In this document: one piece after another, positions 33,442-44,869 of the stretch
Position numbering within the stretch: the stretch's first letter is position 1
Layout: each line of letters starts with the position of its first letter
Source of the DNA: Cylindrodendrum hubeiense
Taxonomy: Eukaryota > Ascomycota > Sordariomycetes > Hypocreales > Nectriaceae
DNA length: 64,000 nucleotides
Reading direction: 5' to 3'
Assembly: GCA_014621425.1 (NCBI GenBank)
Contig: JAANBB010000147.1
Coordinates: 19,961 to 83,960 of the forward strand
Made by a program: the position numbers and the translations under genes
Notes under the pieces: generated by a model
What the model was told of the DNA's origin: nothing
Database searches by the model: none
Seen by the model: the letters and a program-made list of their open reading frames with translations, nothing else

Positions 33442-35239
33442 ATGGCTACGCCCCCAAAGAACGATGCCCCGCCAGGGAAGACCTCGCCGCCGCCTATCGA
33501 GTATCGCTATATGTACGAAAAGGACAAGAGCCCAAGCGACCAGCTCTATGCCATTTTGAGAGCCATCAGCCGCCATGTGGTATGCTTGCGCACCCCCGGC
33601 AGGACCCCGCCAGCGCAACCCGACTAACATTAAACCACAGATCTGTAACATCGGCGACAAGGACGTCGGTCAACTGACTCCCAAGAAGCTGGCCGCCTTT
33701 TACAAGGCTGTTGGCGGCGATTATGACTGTGCGTGAATCCCATGCCGACAGGTTATGCGACGCGCGCATTGCTAACCCGCAATAGCCCTGTTTGTCGATA
33801 TGCCCCACGACTCCATCTCCTACATCTGGCAGGTTACCGGCTGCCAGCACACCCTTCAACCCACCGCCGACGACTTTGCCCGTCCCTCCATTCCGGCGCT
33901 CACACCCAGAGGCTTTGCGCGATGGGAGTCGCTTGAGATCTTGCTCGGACCGGAAGAGCATGTCCCCTTCCTTCAGTACGCCGTCAAGAACTGGAAGTTG
34001 AAGCACCCAGAAACCGGCCAGGACTTCCCACTCGACCTTCCCAAGAACGTCTTTCCTACTGGAGCGGATGAAGAGGTTGACCGCTGGCACAAGTCTTGCG
34101 CCGACAAGCTTAGGAAAGATGCTTCTAAGGAGCAAAAAGCTGCCGAAGCTGCCGGCGCTGCACCCCAGCCAGACCACTCCGAGCCAAAGGTTGCCTATAG
34201 CCATGTGCGGAAGCCGTTTCAACCTCCATTCCAGGCTCGACAACGACCCGCCGACCCAAGCTACTTTGAACGGCCCCCGCCCGCTGAACGACCTGTCGCA
34301 TATAACCACGTTCCCGGCCGACACGGACGAATGCCAAGCCGCTCGTCGCCTGAAAGATATCAACACGAGAGAAACACCGAGGAGCAGGCCAGGCGTAGAA
34401 GCTTCTCAGACTATAAGGTGCCACCTCAACCTGAAGCCCAAAGTCACACCCACGGGTCACCATATCTCGATCCCAACGCCAAACGACCTGAAACGACCCG
34501 CAGGCAGAGCCAGCCAAGACCGGTCTCTTCCGACTCGTCCGACGAAGATCCTATCCCGCCTCGGACAAAGCGAAGAAATGATACTAGCCCACCGTGCGCT
34601 CCGCAACCACCAACATCTAACCCACCACAATCGTACCGTCATCCCGAAATCAGAACCGAAGAGCATCGGCGACGGGCGGCGCCTAGCCCCAGCCTCCGAG
34701 AGAAGCTGGCAGAGAAGGTGACCAACATCTTGCCAAATGGCATTGTCCCAGATCGGCCACGCAACCTCTCTCGACCCACCTCGTTCAATGAACCTTCCCG
34801 ACCACGCAGAAGTCGTGACCTCCAATCCTCCCGGCTCACTCGAAGCTTCTCCGACCTAGATTCGGATGAATCGTCAGAACCTGAGCCTAATGCAGCTGAG
34901 TATCAGCGGAGGCGAAGGATGCAAGATGATCGTGAGAGCCGGGAGCGAGAACGTCTTCGTGAAAGGGACAGAGGTCGACCAAGAGATTTTGATCGAGAGC
35001 GTGACGATGAGCGGCGGGAGCGTCAGTACATGCGCCGGCCGGAAGTAGAGCGACGGACGAGTAGCCACGCCGACATGGACAGGCGCCGCGACCACCAATC
35101 GTTCGACCCGCGTAATCGGGATCAGTTGAGAGAGGAGAGAAAGAGGTGGGATAAGCGATCTCCGCCCAACGAGAGAGGGACTAGTCCGATGACCGGAGTG
35201 TCAGGGAGACGGTACCCTGCTGAGCCGACCTACACCTAG
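33442..35239 (+). CDS. DUF7514-like protein with long Arg/Asp/Glu-rich disordered tail
   Basis: Exons 33442-33579, 33641-33728 and 33786-35239 encode 559 residues. The introns (33580-33640 with ACTAACATTAAACCACAG; 33729-33785 with TGCTAACCCGCAATAG) restore one continuous N-terminal domain. It reads YRYMYEKDKSPSDQLYAILRAI, LTPKKLAAFYKAVGGDYD, then LFVDMPHDSISYIWQVTGCQHTL and TPRGFARWESLEILLGPEEH. I match this about 160-residue region to the fungal DUF7514 family from memory of its pattern, and its function is unknown. The remainder is Pro/Ser/Arg-rich, with RS and SDSSDED stretches, and ends in a highly charged section (RERERLRERDRGRPRDFDRE). Such tails occur in RNA-binding and nuclear scaffold proteins, but nothing here proves a role. 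Confidence 0.85.
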
Positions 35240-36714
35240 AGACTGAAAGCCGGAACGGTTAATTGGACAACCAAGCCCTCTCTCCTTCGCGCCCAGCATC
35301 AACCCGAAAATCCACACCCCTTTCGGATAATGTAAGTGGGCGCTAGACAGAAGAGGAGGGAGGAGAAGAGACGGATACGGAAGTGAGAACGTTCAATCAT
35401 CACTGAATTAGGAACACATGGTGTGAACAAGGCGAGAAGTCACCAACGCGCAACATAAGGCCTTTCAAAGCAATGCAACTAATTGTTATGAGACCAAACT
35501 GGATAGTCGAAGGGTGAGCAAATAATTGGGCGTTTAATGGGGATCTTCAACGGACATCTGACAAGATGTGGAATTGTTGAGTCGAAATATGGATCTGGAC
35601 ATAGGACACGGCGCCCGGGATTATTTTCCGAAGGGAGGGTAGGGGGTAGATGATGAATGAATACACGATAACCTGTGATATGCCCCAATTTTTCAATCTG
35701 CCATCTCCTCTTGCGTGCTGTTATGTTCTGACAGGAACGGATGGTGGATCTCAATGACGAGTTGAGCAAGTTTCCGGAGGGCCGAGCATCAACGCCAACC
35801 AAAACATTGATGCGTCAATAAGTGACCATCAGCCACGACATCATCTTTAACGATAATATTATACAATCGGGCCAGATATAGTTCATTTTCTATGGGACTA
35901 CGACGGGAAGCCAGAAGCTAAGTGGGCTCGTTCCACAACAAAAACATTCTCAACACCGGAATTGCGAGGTTGGTAGCTCGCCCGCCATTTTCGGTATTCG
36001 GCCTACCCCCCGGCTCCTCGTCCCGCGCCGCTGCCATAGAGCTCTGAGACCCCCAAACTCACGCTCGCTTGAGGCAGCTCTCCCCGCTGACGGACAGGTT
36101 CCGGGCTGGCCGCAGCCAACGAGAAAAGGCGCATTGGCATCAGGGTCCAGTTGGACAGCGGGCCGAGACCTGTTGGAGCGAGCTAAGCCCCGGCGGCCCA
36201 CCGCGCGCCGTGGCCTGGAGCAGTTGCTGGTTGTCTAACGTTGAGAGCTTTCACCACCAACAAAGCGAACGATCGAAACGAGGGACTCCCACGCCATCGT
36301 CCGATCCCCTCAACATGGCCAGCTACCTGCATGTCCTGCGCTGAGCACCGGCGTCTGGCGGCTTTGGTCGGGTTTAAGTGGTTTAAGCAATGGACTCGTC
36401 GTTTCATTGACAGCCCCCCCCCAGCCGAGGTTGGCGCCTCTCGATCTGCGCAGCCACGATGTTTTGAGTTGCGACGGTACAGTAGCAGTACAAGGCGGCT
36501 CGACGGGACTTACCCGAAGGGTTGTTGGCAGCCCTCCACATCAAGGTGCCTGTGCTAGTGATCTCCCGAGCGGGGGAGTGCGTAGTGTTGCGTTCATTCA
36601 CTTCCTCCTCGACCTCGCCTTACGACTTTCACTCACTTGAGTAATAATCCCAGCCCGCTGCTCGCTCACCCATTGTTTCTCCCCTCACTCATTTCCACAC
36701 GCGACACATACGAC
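35240..36714. promoter_or_regulatory. Intergenic between the DUF7514-like gene and BIO2
   Basis: No gene is seen. The first half holds the 3' flank of the DUF7514-like gene and is AT-richer. The second half is GC-rich promoter and leader; the last 100 bases are pyrimidine-rich (CCATTGTTTCTCCCCTCACTC) before the BIO2 ATG. Confidence 0.5.
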
Positions 36715-38149
36715 ATGAAGGCTGGAACCCCGCTCCGTCTGAGGGCCCTGCGACTCAGCAGTGGCCCCTCGAGCGTGCTACTCCGACGACAAGCCCAACC
36801 CGCCGCCGCCGCCGCAGGATGGCAGGGTCGGGTGCGTGCCATGTCGACCGTCGTCGACTATGCTGGACGGCCATCGCAGCCGCCGCCTCCGCCGACCGGT
36901 ACACATGAGAATGTCGAGAAGCAGCGAAGTGAGAAGGCCAAGCGGATCCTGCGTGATGCCGTCTCGGCGGCTCAACCCCGTCACGATTGGACCAAGGAGG
37001 AGATCGCCGCCATTTACTACCAGCCTTTGATGGAGCTGTCGTATCAATCTGTGAGTTTTTTTGTTTGTTCCGTTGCAACAATCCAATGTCTACACCCATT
37101 CAATGCCAGCCAACAGCCGGATTTCTTACCGTGCTGGACATGGGCGCTGGACATTGGGGTTACCCCGAACATGGCCTGTATGCCAATCAACAACGTGATG
37201 ATTGGCTGACCATCACCCACCCATTCAGAGCACCGTCCACCGTCGCTTCCACAATCCAGCGGAGGTGCAACTCTGCACGCTCATGAACATCAAGACAGGT
37301 GGATGTACCGAGGACTGTTCGTACTGCGCGCAGTCGACTCGCTACCAGAAGGGCACTGGCCTCGAGGCCAAGCGTGTTGAGACGGTTGAGAGCGTTCTAG
37401 CAGCGGCACGCGTGGCCAAAGAGAAAGGAAGCACTCGCTTCTGCATGGGCGCCGCGTGGCGGGACATGAGGGGGCGCAAGAACAGCCTCAAGAACATCAA
37501 GGACATGGTGCAGGGCGTCAAGGGAATGGGCATGGAGGTGTGCGTGACGCTAGGCATGATCGACGCCGAGCAGGCCAAGGAGCTCAAGGCGGCCGGCCTC
37601 ACGGCATACAACCACAACGTCGACACCAGCCGAGAGTTCTACCCATCCGTCATCTCGACTCGCTCGTATGACGAGCGATTGCAGACGCTGAGCCATGTCC
37701 GTGACGCCGGACTCAGCGTGTGCTCGGGCGGTATCCTGGGCCTGGGCGAGTCGTCTGAGGACCGCGTCGGCCTGCTGCACACGGTGTCGACGCTGCCGAG
37801 CCACCCGGAGAGCTTTCCCGTGAACGCCTTGGTGCCGATTAAGGGAACGCCGCTGGGCGACCGTCCGGCGGTGGAATTTACGAGCATGCTGCGGACGATT
37901 GCGACCGCTCGCATCGTGATGCCCGCAACCATTATCCGAATCGCCGCGGGGCGCAAGAGTATGTCGGAGGAGAAGCAGGCCATGTGCTTCATGGCCGGTG
38001 CTAACGCCATCTTCACGGGCGAGAAGATGCTGACAACAGAGTGCAACGGCTGGGATGAGGATGCGGCCATGTTCGGGCGGTGGGGGTTGGGTCCGATGAA
38101 GAGCTTCGACAAGTCGCCGCAGCCGGCTCCGGAGGTGAGAGTTCTCTAG
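36715..38149 (+). CDS. BIO2: Biotin synthase, mitochondrial
   Basis: Radical-SAM enzyme that inserts sulfur into dethiobiotin, the last step of biotin synthesis. Exons 36715-37050 and 37229-38149 give 418 residues. The first 45 residues are Arg/Ala/Ser-rich without acidic residues, as for a mitochondrial presequence. The SAM-cluster motif is GGCTEDCSYCAQS with Cys138, Cys142 and Cys145. Further cysteines fit the second cluster (FCMGAAWR, EVCVTLGM, CSGGILGLGE). NHNVDTSREFYP, NALVPIKGTPL and the C-terminal GANAIFTGEKMLTT are family signatures. The intron (37051-37228, GTGAGT...CCCATTCAG) is 178 nt, about three times longer than others here, and its end joins YQS to STVHRRFHNPAEVQLC. Fungi often lose parts of biotin synthesis; retention of this gene suggests at least dethiobiotin can be used. 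Confidence 0.95.
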
Positions 38150-39679
38150 ACGTCGACAAGACGTGAATCAGAGAACGCAAAGGCATAGGTGGAATCCCTT
38201 GGAGTTCGAGTCGCTGGTGAATATATAAAATTGCCTACCTTGTTCAATTTACTTTTGGGGAACACTCGTGTCCGCGGATAGTCTCTGTTCATTGTGCTCG
38301 TACCTACATACCTAGTGCTGCTTGCTGTCGATTCCGAAATGAGGTGCCGCGTCTGAGTGTCAATTACTTGATTAGGCAGAGTCCATGACCGGTTCAGTCA
38401 CCGGGACCGGCATGGTGCCGGTCCACACTCTCGGCCACGGAGACGCAGGGTAAAAAAAGAAGGCAGCCAGGGGGACTGGGCTGGCCAGGGGTCTTTGCGC
38501 ACTGATTGAGTGATTGAGGCGCGGGGTGATGGAAAGAGGGATTGGATGAGGGGGATGGGGAGATGTGGAGGGGGGGCATGACATATGACCGCCCAAGCCA
38601 GGTCAGGCCAGGGGACGCAAGACGACACGAGAGGAACAGCGGCTCGTGACCTGGCAAAATAATGAAAGACTAGGTGAGAGATTCTCGGCCAGGGGGTTCG
38701 GGGGGATTTGTAAGTGAGTGAATGTGATATTAGGAACTGACGGCTGCTGACTCGTGAGCGGACTTGGGCGGAGTGAGACCCATGACAATGGACGGAGGAC
38801 GGAGACTGTTCCTGCACCGGAGGTGACCGAGATCATCAGGTACCAACAGGTCTGAGAAGGAAAGGAAGAAAAAAAAAAAGGTTACCGCCCACATACAATA
38901 CGACAGGATTAGTATGTTATCAGTACTCGGAAAAATACACGCGGCATAACAAAAGCATAGACTTGGTCCTGGGAATTGACAAGGCCCTCGGGTCGGACGT
39001 CACGAAACAGGGTCTCGAGTGTTCATCAACAAACAGAAACCGCGTAACGGTTCGAGACCGCTGACCATTCATTCCGGTAGCGTGCGGAGGGATTGTTGCA
39101 CAGCACATTACAGCGCATTACAACGCATTGCAGCGTGAATGGCTGGGCCAAGACAGAAGCGACAGGCCGGCGGCGGGATACGCAATTTACCTGAGGCATT
39201 ACTACTGATGCTCCGTAGACGGCGATCCTCTCCGGGCTGGAAAGGAAGTAGTAAATGCTCGGTAGTGGCCAGGGTCCTTTTCGACGTGGTGGGGGAGGTG
39301 TACGGATAGTGATGGATTCCCCACAGGCATCCCACGTTTCCCTCGCCCAAAGGGCTAAAGGTCAAGAGGCACACCGACCGAACAACGTTCCCTGTCCGCT
39401 AAGGAAGACCCCTTCGTCTTCTACTAGGCGCCTTCGCGTTTCTGCGTCCTGGCCCCCGCTGGAGAGTCATGGCCACCATCGTCGCCGCCTGCGGCCTGCG
39501 ATGCTGGACCTTCCAGTGGACGGTTCCCACGTCCCACGCCCCTGGGAAGCGCGCGGGCCCACCGCTGCTGCGAGACGCGGGCAGCCTATGAACGGCGGTC
39601 ATGTCGGTATGCACGACTACTGTGTAAGCAGACGCCGGGATATTGTTGCGCACCCTGGTTCGCTGCCTCTGACTGCCTG

Positions 39680-39735
39680 GCTTGGGCTTGGGCTATGGGC
39701 TTGGGCTTAGGCTTGGGCTTGGACCTGGGGTTGGA
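39680..39735. repeat. GCTTGG-type low-complexity tract
   Basis: Imperfect repetition of GGCTTGG / GGGCTT words over about 55 bases in non-coding sequence. Confidence 0.7.
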
Positions 39736-40542
39736 CAAGGCTGGCTTGCTTGCGCTGATCATTGGCAGCTGGTAGCATCTTGCGGTGGCATCGGATCCAA
39801 CACGAGGACCAGAGGGCCAGAGTACCTAACCCAGGTGCCCAGATACCCAGGTGAATACCTCGATGGACACCCTGGGCAAGGCGAGCGCACCAAGTACAGA
39901 TGTCGGCCAGCACCGTCTCTTGGCTGTATACGACTCACGTCGACCGTACGGTTTGCCGCGGATGTGTCTCCCGCTACGGGGTCCGGATATTTTCCTTTCT
40001 TTTCCTATTCTCGCCCCTCCTTCTTCCTTCGCCCTGGCTCCCGCTGCCGCCTGACCTTGCAGGTCACAGAGCAGTCTGTACCTGACCTTCCTGACCTTAC
40101 TTTTCCCTTACTTTTCCCTTCCCTCGCTCGTACGGTGTACAGCGCACCCCCCTCCAAACCCAACCCAACAAACATTTTCTTCCTCTTCCCCCTCACAACC
40201 CCGAACAGAACAACTGCACACAACTCTCTCTTCCAACGGCCTGGTTCTCTCAGCCCTCCTGCCTCGAGTGTTGTGTGTGCGTGTTTCTCTCCTCTAGGGA
40301 AGCCGCCACCAGGCCTCCCGGCTCTGTGGACCTGACTCTAGTCCCTCCCTCGCCCACTGGACTCGTCGTCACTGCTCACACCCTCTCACCCGCCATCACA
40401 CCCCCGCCGAGAACGCCCGACCACCAAGACAACCTAAACTAAAAGGCCGCCCGCCGCCTTCGTGCCGCTCACTCGCTCGCCTCCTGGTCGGTTGCCCGCC
40501 TTCGTTCTCAACTTAACCCTCACTTCCTCCCCTCGACCGCAA

Positions 40543-40575
40543 CTGCGACTGCGACTGCGACTGTGATTGTGACTG
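40543..40575. repeat. CTGCGA tandem repeat
   Basis: About five hexamers, the first three CTGCGA and the later ones drifting to CTGTGATTGTGA, in the CT-rich leader region. Confidence 0.75.
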
Positions 40576-40850
40576 TCTCGGCCCGTCAACTACGGTGAAC
40601 GGGAATCTCGGGTCTTGTCTCTCTGTCACCTCTGCCAAACCCGCCCGGAGCCTTGAGCCACCGTTTCAACAGCGCTCCGATTACGTGACCGACCTGCTTC
40701 CTTCTGGCTCATTCTTTCACCGTCGACTGCCTAGACCGTTTCTCTTCCGCTTTAGCAACTCGATTGCGCGCTTCCCTCCAGGCTAGACTACGCACTCTCC
40801 GATCTCCCAACATCCTTCGCATCTCTTTGTGCCCCAACAACACCGCCAAC

Positions 40851-41879
40851 ATGAAGGGCCGCCCCGTCGACCAGATCGTGTACGAGTGCATGTTCCCTCG
40901 CGCCAAGAGCAACGACCCCCAGAACTTCCACGCCCTTCTTCAGCGCAGCCTCATTCCCGAGGTCCGCCAGGAAACCCACGCTTTCTACGGCCACCTTGAG
41001 ACCCAAGAGGCCAAGTACCCCGGCCTCGACTACACGCATCGCACCCACCGCATCCGCCTCGCTCGCTGGCCATGGCACCGCCGCCTCTTCCGCGCCTTTG
41101 ACGGCCTACGCCTTACCGATGCCGAGATCGCCGGCCTGACCAAGTGGGAGGGCACCAAATGGGCCAAGGAGAAGTTCGAGAGGGAGCAGGGAATTAGCAT
41201 CCGCGACACCACCGCCGACGGCTTCCCCGACTGGACTGAAATTGAGGACCGTCCTCGTGGAGTCGCGAGCCACCCCGCCAGTGTCGGTTACGTTGGCCTT
41301 GACGACCTCGACGACGGCGATATGGACGTGGAGAGCGAGAATGAGATTGACAGCGTCGGCGTTGAGCTTAACGAACGACTCCGGGCCCAGGCCGCCCGCA
41401 GAGAGGCCGGGGATAGCACTGCTGTCCTGGACGAGGAGTGGGAGCAGTGGCTCAAGAACGCCATTGAGAATGGCGAGCTCTTCCGCCACGGCAACGATTC
41501 CAACATTACCCCCACCAGCCTGCTCCCCACAAACATCGTCAGTGCCGCCCGCGCAGGCCAGTGGAGCGAGGTTCCCGATTTCCTCCAACCCATGCTCCGT
41601 CATACCCTTCAAGAGGAGGGGGAGAGCCGTATCCGCAACAGCATCCCCCAGCAGGTCCAGCAGATGGGCGAGACGTCAAGCCCTTCGTCTCCGAGTACAA
41701 GTACATCTAGCGGGCTTCTCCGCCACCTAATCAACCAGCAGCAACAGCAGCAGCAGCAGCAGCAGCAGCACCGAGTCCGCGTACCCTGGCCCCGCCGTAC
41801 CTACTCGGACCTCCGCCTCCCGGTCGGAGATTCAGGACCTGGTCAGCGCACCACCGAGGCTTCGACTTCTGGTGCCTGA
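40851..41879 (+). CDS. Poly-Q fungal protein of unknown function
   Basis: Single exon, 342 residues, start MKGRPVDQIVYECMFPRAKS in an AACATG context. I recognise no named domain. The N-terminal 125 residues look structured: Trp-rich and basic around RIRLARWPWHRRLFRAFDGL, then LTDAEIAGLTKWEGTKWAKEKFEREQ, which could be a helical DNA- or protein-binding unit. A central acidic region (DDLDDGDMDVESENE) follows, then a helix-like LDEEWEQWLKNAIENGELF, a Ser/Thr-rich linker, and a Gln run of about 11 (CAG/CAA codons near 41739-41770). The acidic patch, Gln run and long leader resemble a transcription-related factor, but this is inference only. Confidence 0.8.
   Translation: MKGRPVDQIVYECMFPRAKSNDPQNFHALLQRSLIPEVRQETHAFYGHLETQEAKYPGLDYTHRTHRIRLARWPWHRRLFRAFDGLRLTDAEIAGLTKWEGTKWAKEKFEREQGISIRDTTADGFPDWTEIEDRPRGVASHPASVGYVGLDDLDDGDMDVESENEIDSVGVELNERLRAQAARREAGDSTAVLDEEWEQWLKNAIENGELFRHGNDSNITPTSLLPTNIVSAARAGQWSEVPDFLQPMLRHTLQEEGESRIRNSIPQQVQQMGETSSPSSPSTSTSSGLLRHLINQQQQQQQQQQQHRVRVPWPRRTYSDLRLPVGDSGPGQRTTEASTSGA
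41739..41770 (+). repeat. CAG/CAA triplet run encoding poly-Q
   Basis: In-frame CAG and CAA codons inside the preceding gene. Mixed codons make it less prone to slippage than a pure CAG run, yet length variation between strains is likely. Confidence 0.85.
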
Positions 41880-43163
41880 GGGCTTTGAAGTTGGCGTTTT
41901 TACTTTCGACAAGTAACGAGACCAAGAAAGCACGAAAGCACGAAAAGAAGAGACCATTGCCAGTTAAAATTATACCCGACGCATCACCTTTTATTATTAT
42001 TCATGGCACTCCATTTTTGCGACACGACACCGTCTGGACTGGTCCAGCCTTCTTTCTGTCACAGCACTGGAGCACACACGCAACCATGCCTGCACTCGCA
42101 CACGCACGCGTAACACATAGACTCGCATACGACCCACTGATTCCCGCCCTCACCCCTCGCCCTGTCTCAATGCAAACATTGGCGACGGCTTCAGGTGGCG
42201 CGGCATTTCTTTCATATCTGCTTCTCCCCTTCCAGAATGGACAATGGTGTTTGGGCGATTTTGGGTTAGGAATCGGGACATATTAGGATGATTTTATTCT
42301 TAAGGGCGTGCTTTGAATCAGGGCAGCAGTGAGGCGCCTCGGGGCATAGGACTGGAAACGCCCATCCCCGGCCGCTGGATTTCCCGGCTAGAGGAATGCG
42401 CAGAAAAGCGTTGTGCTTCTCTTGTGGTATTTCCTTGTTTTTATGTGCTGGTCACTTTTATGTACTGGCACGAGATAGATAGCCGGCAAACAGGAGCCTG
42501 TATGGTGAAACTGTATCTTTGGCTTTTGTCCACAAGTGACACCAGATTGATTGCACACCCTGATCGTGAAACGCGCATGCCGTGAGTTTTGGGAAGAGTA
42601 TTACATTCGCACGCATGGTTATTGGTACTCGTGTGCAGATCTTACGCGTCAATGTCGAGCTATTAATATCAACACATCTCTAGAAGTAATAGATAAAATC
42701 AATATTCATTTTCTTTGCATCTATTCTCTTCGTATTTAGGGAAACTCTGTTCCCTCAACCAGACGCATGAACCTAGAAGGAACTGTTTATAATGGTGCAC
42801 CCATTCTGAAGTTATGTATCTAATACATGCAAATGGGATCACTATTTGAGAAATGTGTGCAACTTTTGAGGCAAGCTTTTATACTACCTAAGACATGCGT
42901 ATGTCGTCGTCACTCACTGCCTGTGCAAGTCCCTTGACTTGTGTCCAGACCTGTGACCTCTCATAATGCAATTCCAGTAGAGACTCGATGCACAAAAACC
43001 CAAACCCGTAAGACCCATCGAAAGTGCCAAAACGCCACGCTTCAAACCATCCCCCACCAATACCGGCAAAATACAAAAGCCAAAGCGACCCTTTCGGAGC
43101 GCGTGGATCCCTCCATGATGACCATCGCGCCTAGAGCCTCCGCCTGGAACTCGGTGCGAAGAC
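41880..43163. other. Convergent 3' spacer between the poly-Q gene and GCN5
   Basis: No gene is seen in 1.28 kb. It is AT-richer from 42600 to 42900 and should hold both 3' UTRs; the minus-strand side probably contains a long GCN5 3' UTR. Open frames in 42914-43443 are shadows of the end of GCN5 or have no features. Confidence 0.5.
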
Positions 43164-44488
43164 CTACCTGTCCGGCTCCAGGTGGGACCACTCGGGGACA
43201 GCCTTGATCTGCTGCCACATGAACTTCTCCAGCTTGGTGGCTGACTTGGCGTACGGGGTGCTCTCGTTGTTGTACTTGCGGCAATTGTTGAAGACGAGGC
43301 CAGCGTCCCGGATGAAGTCCTCGGGGGTGGCGTACTGGTCGGCCTCGAGCTTGTTCTCCATAGTGCTGAGGTCCATGGGCTCCTTGATAACATCGTAGTA
43401 GTCGGCGACGTCGTCGCGGTTGACGGGGACGAGGAACGGCCACGCCGAGTTATGGTTCTGCAGATCGTTGAGCAGGTGGAGGAGCTGGTTGTAGTTGGGT
43501 CCATGGCGGGGCTGGCGGGCGAGCTCGTCCATGTCTGGAGACCAGCCCGAGGCGCGGATGGCGGGGATGTCCAGGGGGTTGATGTCGGTAATGCCGGTTT
43601 TCCATTCCTTTGGTGGCGAGTGGACGTTGTGGGACTTGGAGTAGGCGCGGATCTTGGCTTGGACGCACTCCTTCTGCTTAAGCAGCATACGACCCATCTC
43701 GAGGTAGCGGATCCGCGGCAGCATAGAGCACTGCATGATGGTACCACCCTCGTAATCCTTGATATATCCCATCCACACGTTCTTATCAAGGGTGATCTCT
43801 TTCGTGAAGCCCTGCTTCTTGAAGTAGCCAATCGCATAGTTGTCGGCGTAGGTCAAGAAGTGCATCACGTCGCTCGTGGCCTTGACGTAGTCCTTGAGGT
43901 GAGACATGAGGTGCGCGCCGTAGCCTTTGACTTGCTGGTCAGAACTAATGGCACAGAAGACAATCTCGGCGAAGCGGCGGCCCTTGAAGGGACGATATGT
44001 AATTCCACCAACGACCTCAAGAGGCTTCTTGACGATGGCGATGGACAGATGGGTGCGGTCGTAGACGAGGCGGGCGATGTAGTCCTTGGGCATCTTGGGG
44101 AGCTGCTTCTGGAAGATACATTTGAGGCCGGTGAGGATGATGAGGGATTCGCGATCGTTGTCGTTGTTGACTACACGGAACTCGATTTCGCCGGTGCGCT
44201 CTTCGATGACGGCGGGCTGATGGTATGTGGTTAGCGAACACGCTCGAATAGCTCACTGTTGGGCATCTTGGGGCTAGGTTTACCTTTTCGGGAAAGGGGA
44301 TGGGCTTCATGGCCGGCTTCTTTTCTGGAGGCTCGACGGATTCGTCTTGCTTGATGCGCTTGGATGGGGTGGGAGACGAGGGCTCCTCCTCGGCCTTGCG
44401 CTTGTTGGCGCCTAGGGGTCAAATGTCAGCTTGGGGTCCAGGATTGATCGCATACATGAGAGGAGGTAGACCGACCTTCTTCCGACAT
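43164..44488 (-). CDS. GCN5: GCN5 histone acetyltransferase (SAGA subunit)
   Basis: Nuclear GNAT acetyltransferase of SAGA/ADA complexes that acetylates histone H3. Three exons (44488-44476, 44411-44284, 44216-43164) give 397 residues. The first exon has only 13 coding bases (MSEE plus one base); its intron (44412-44475) ends CCCCTAG, and the next intron (44217-44283) ends ACCATCAG. The joins read [12 protein letters not shown] and [17 protein letters not shown]. The acetyltransferase domain spans about residues 60-215: [48 protein letters not shown] (acetyl-CoA loop QVKGYG) and [20 protein letters not shown]-terminal bromodomain covers about 290-390: [40 protein letters not shown]. The stop TAG follows HLEPDR; the same bases form a GTAGGT donor-like word, so a further exon cannot be fully excluded. 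Divergent from OST5. Confidence 0.95.
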
Positions 44489-44869
44489 GTCTGCGACTAT
44501 GTAATCGCTACTTGATCCCGGCGAATGTTGGTGGGAGCGTGATCGAGTCTCCACGGGTTGGCGTCTGGGGAAGCATCATGATGGTGGAGAGTCGCCGCGG
44601 TGGTCCGTGTGTTGCTTATGTCATTTCAGGCACCACGCCGCTAGAAGCGGCCAGGGGAACACATGCGCTAAACTGCATTGGTCTATCGGCCACGATTGCG
44701 CATCGTAAGCTCGTGAAGCTCCTCCAGACGACGTTGCAGCTTGAACCTCGCAAGCAAGCAAGCCAGTTCCGCCAACACACGTCCGCCCACCCGCCTTTCC
44801 ACCAAACGCCGCCTCCCCGACCGAACCTCTCTGTCGCCCACTGCGACATTCCCCTTCGAAGTCTAGCAC
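44489..44869. promoter_or_regulatory. Divergent promoter of GCN5 and OST5
   Basis: Only 381 bases separate the two start codons, so both genes must share regulatory sequence. No TATA box is evident. The right half is C-rich on the plus strand and fits the OST5 leader. Confidence 0.6.

Larger units (their letters stand above)
38150..40850. promoter_or_regulatory. Intergenic and long leader before the poly-Q protein gene
   Basis: No gene is seen in 2.7 kb. A low-complexity GCTTGGGCTTGGG-type tract lies at 39680-39735. From about 40000 to 40850 the plus strand is strongly pyrimidine-rich, with many CCTCCC and CTTTTCCC runs and a CTGCGA tandem repeat at 40543-40575, consistent with an unusually long 5' leader/promoter for the gene starting at 40851. 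Long CT-rich leaders are common before fungal regulatory genes. Confidence 0.5.
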
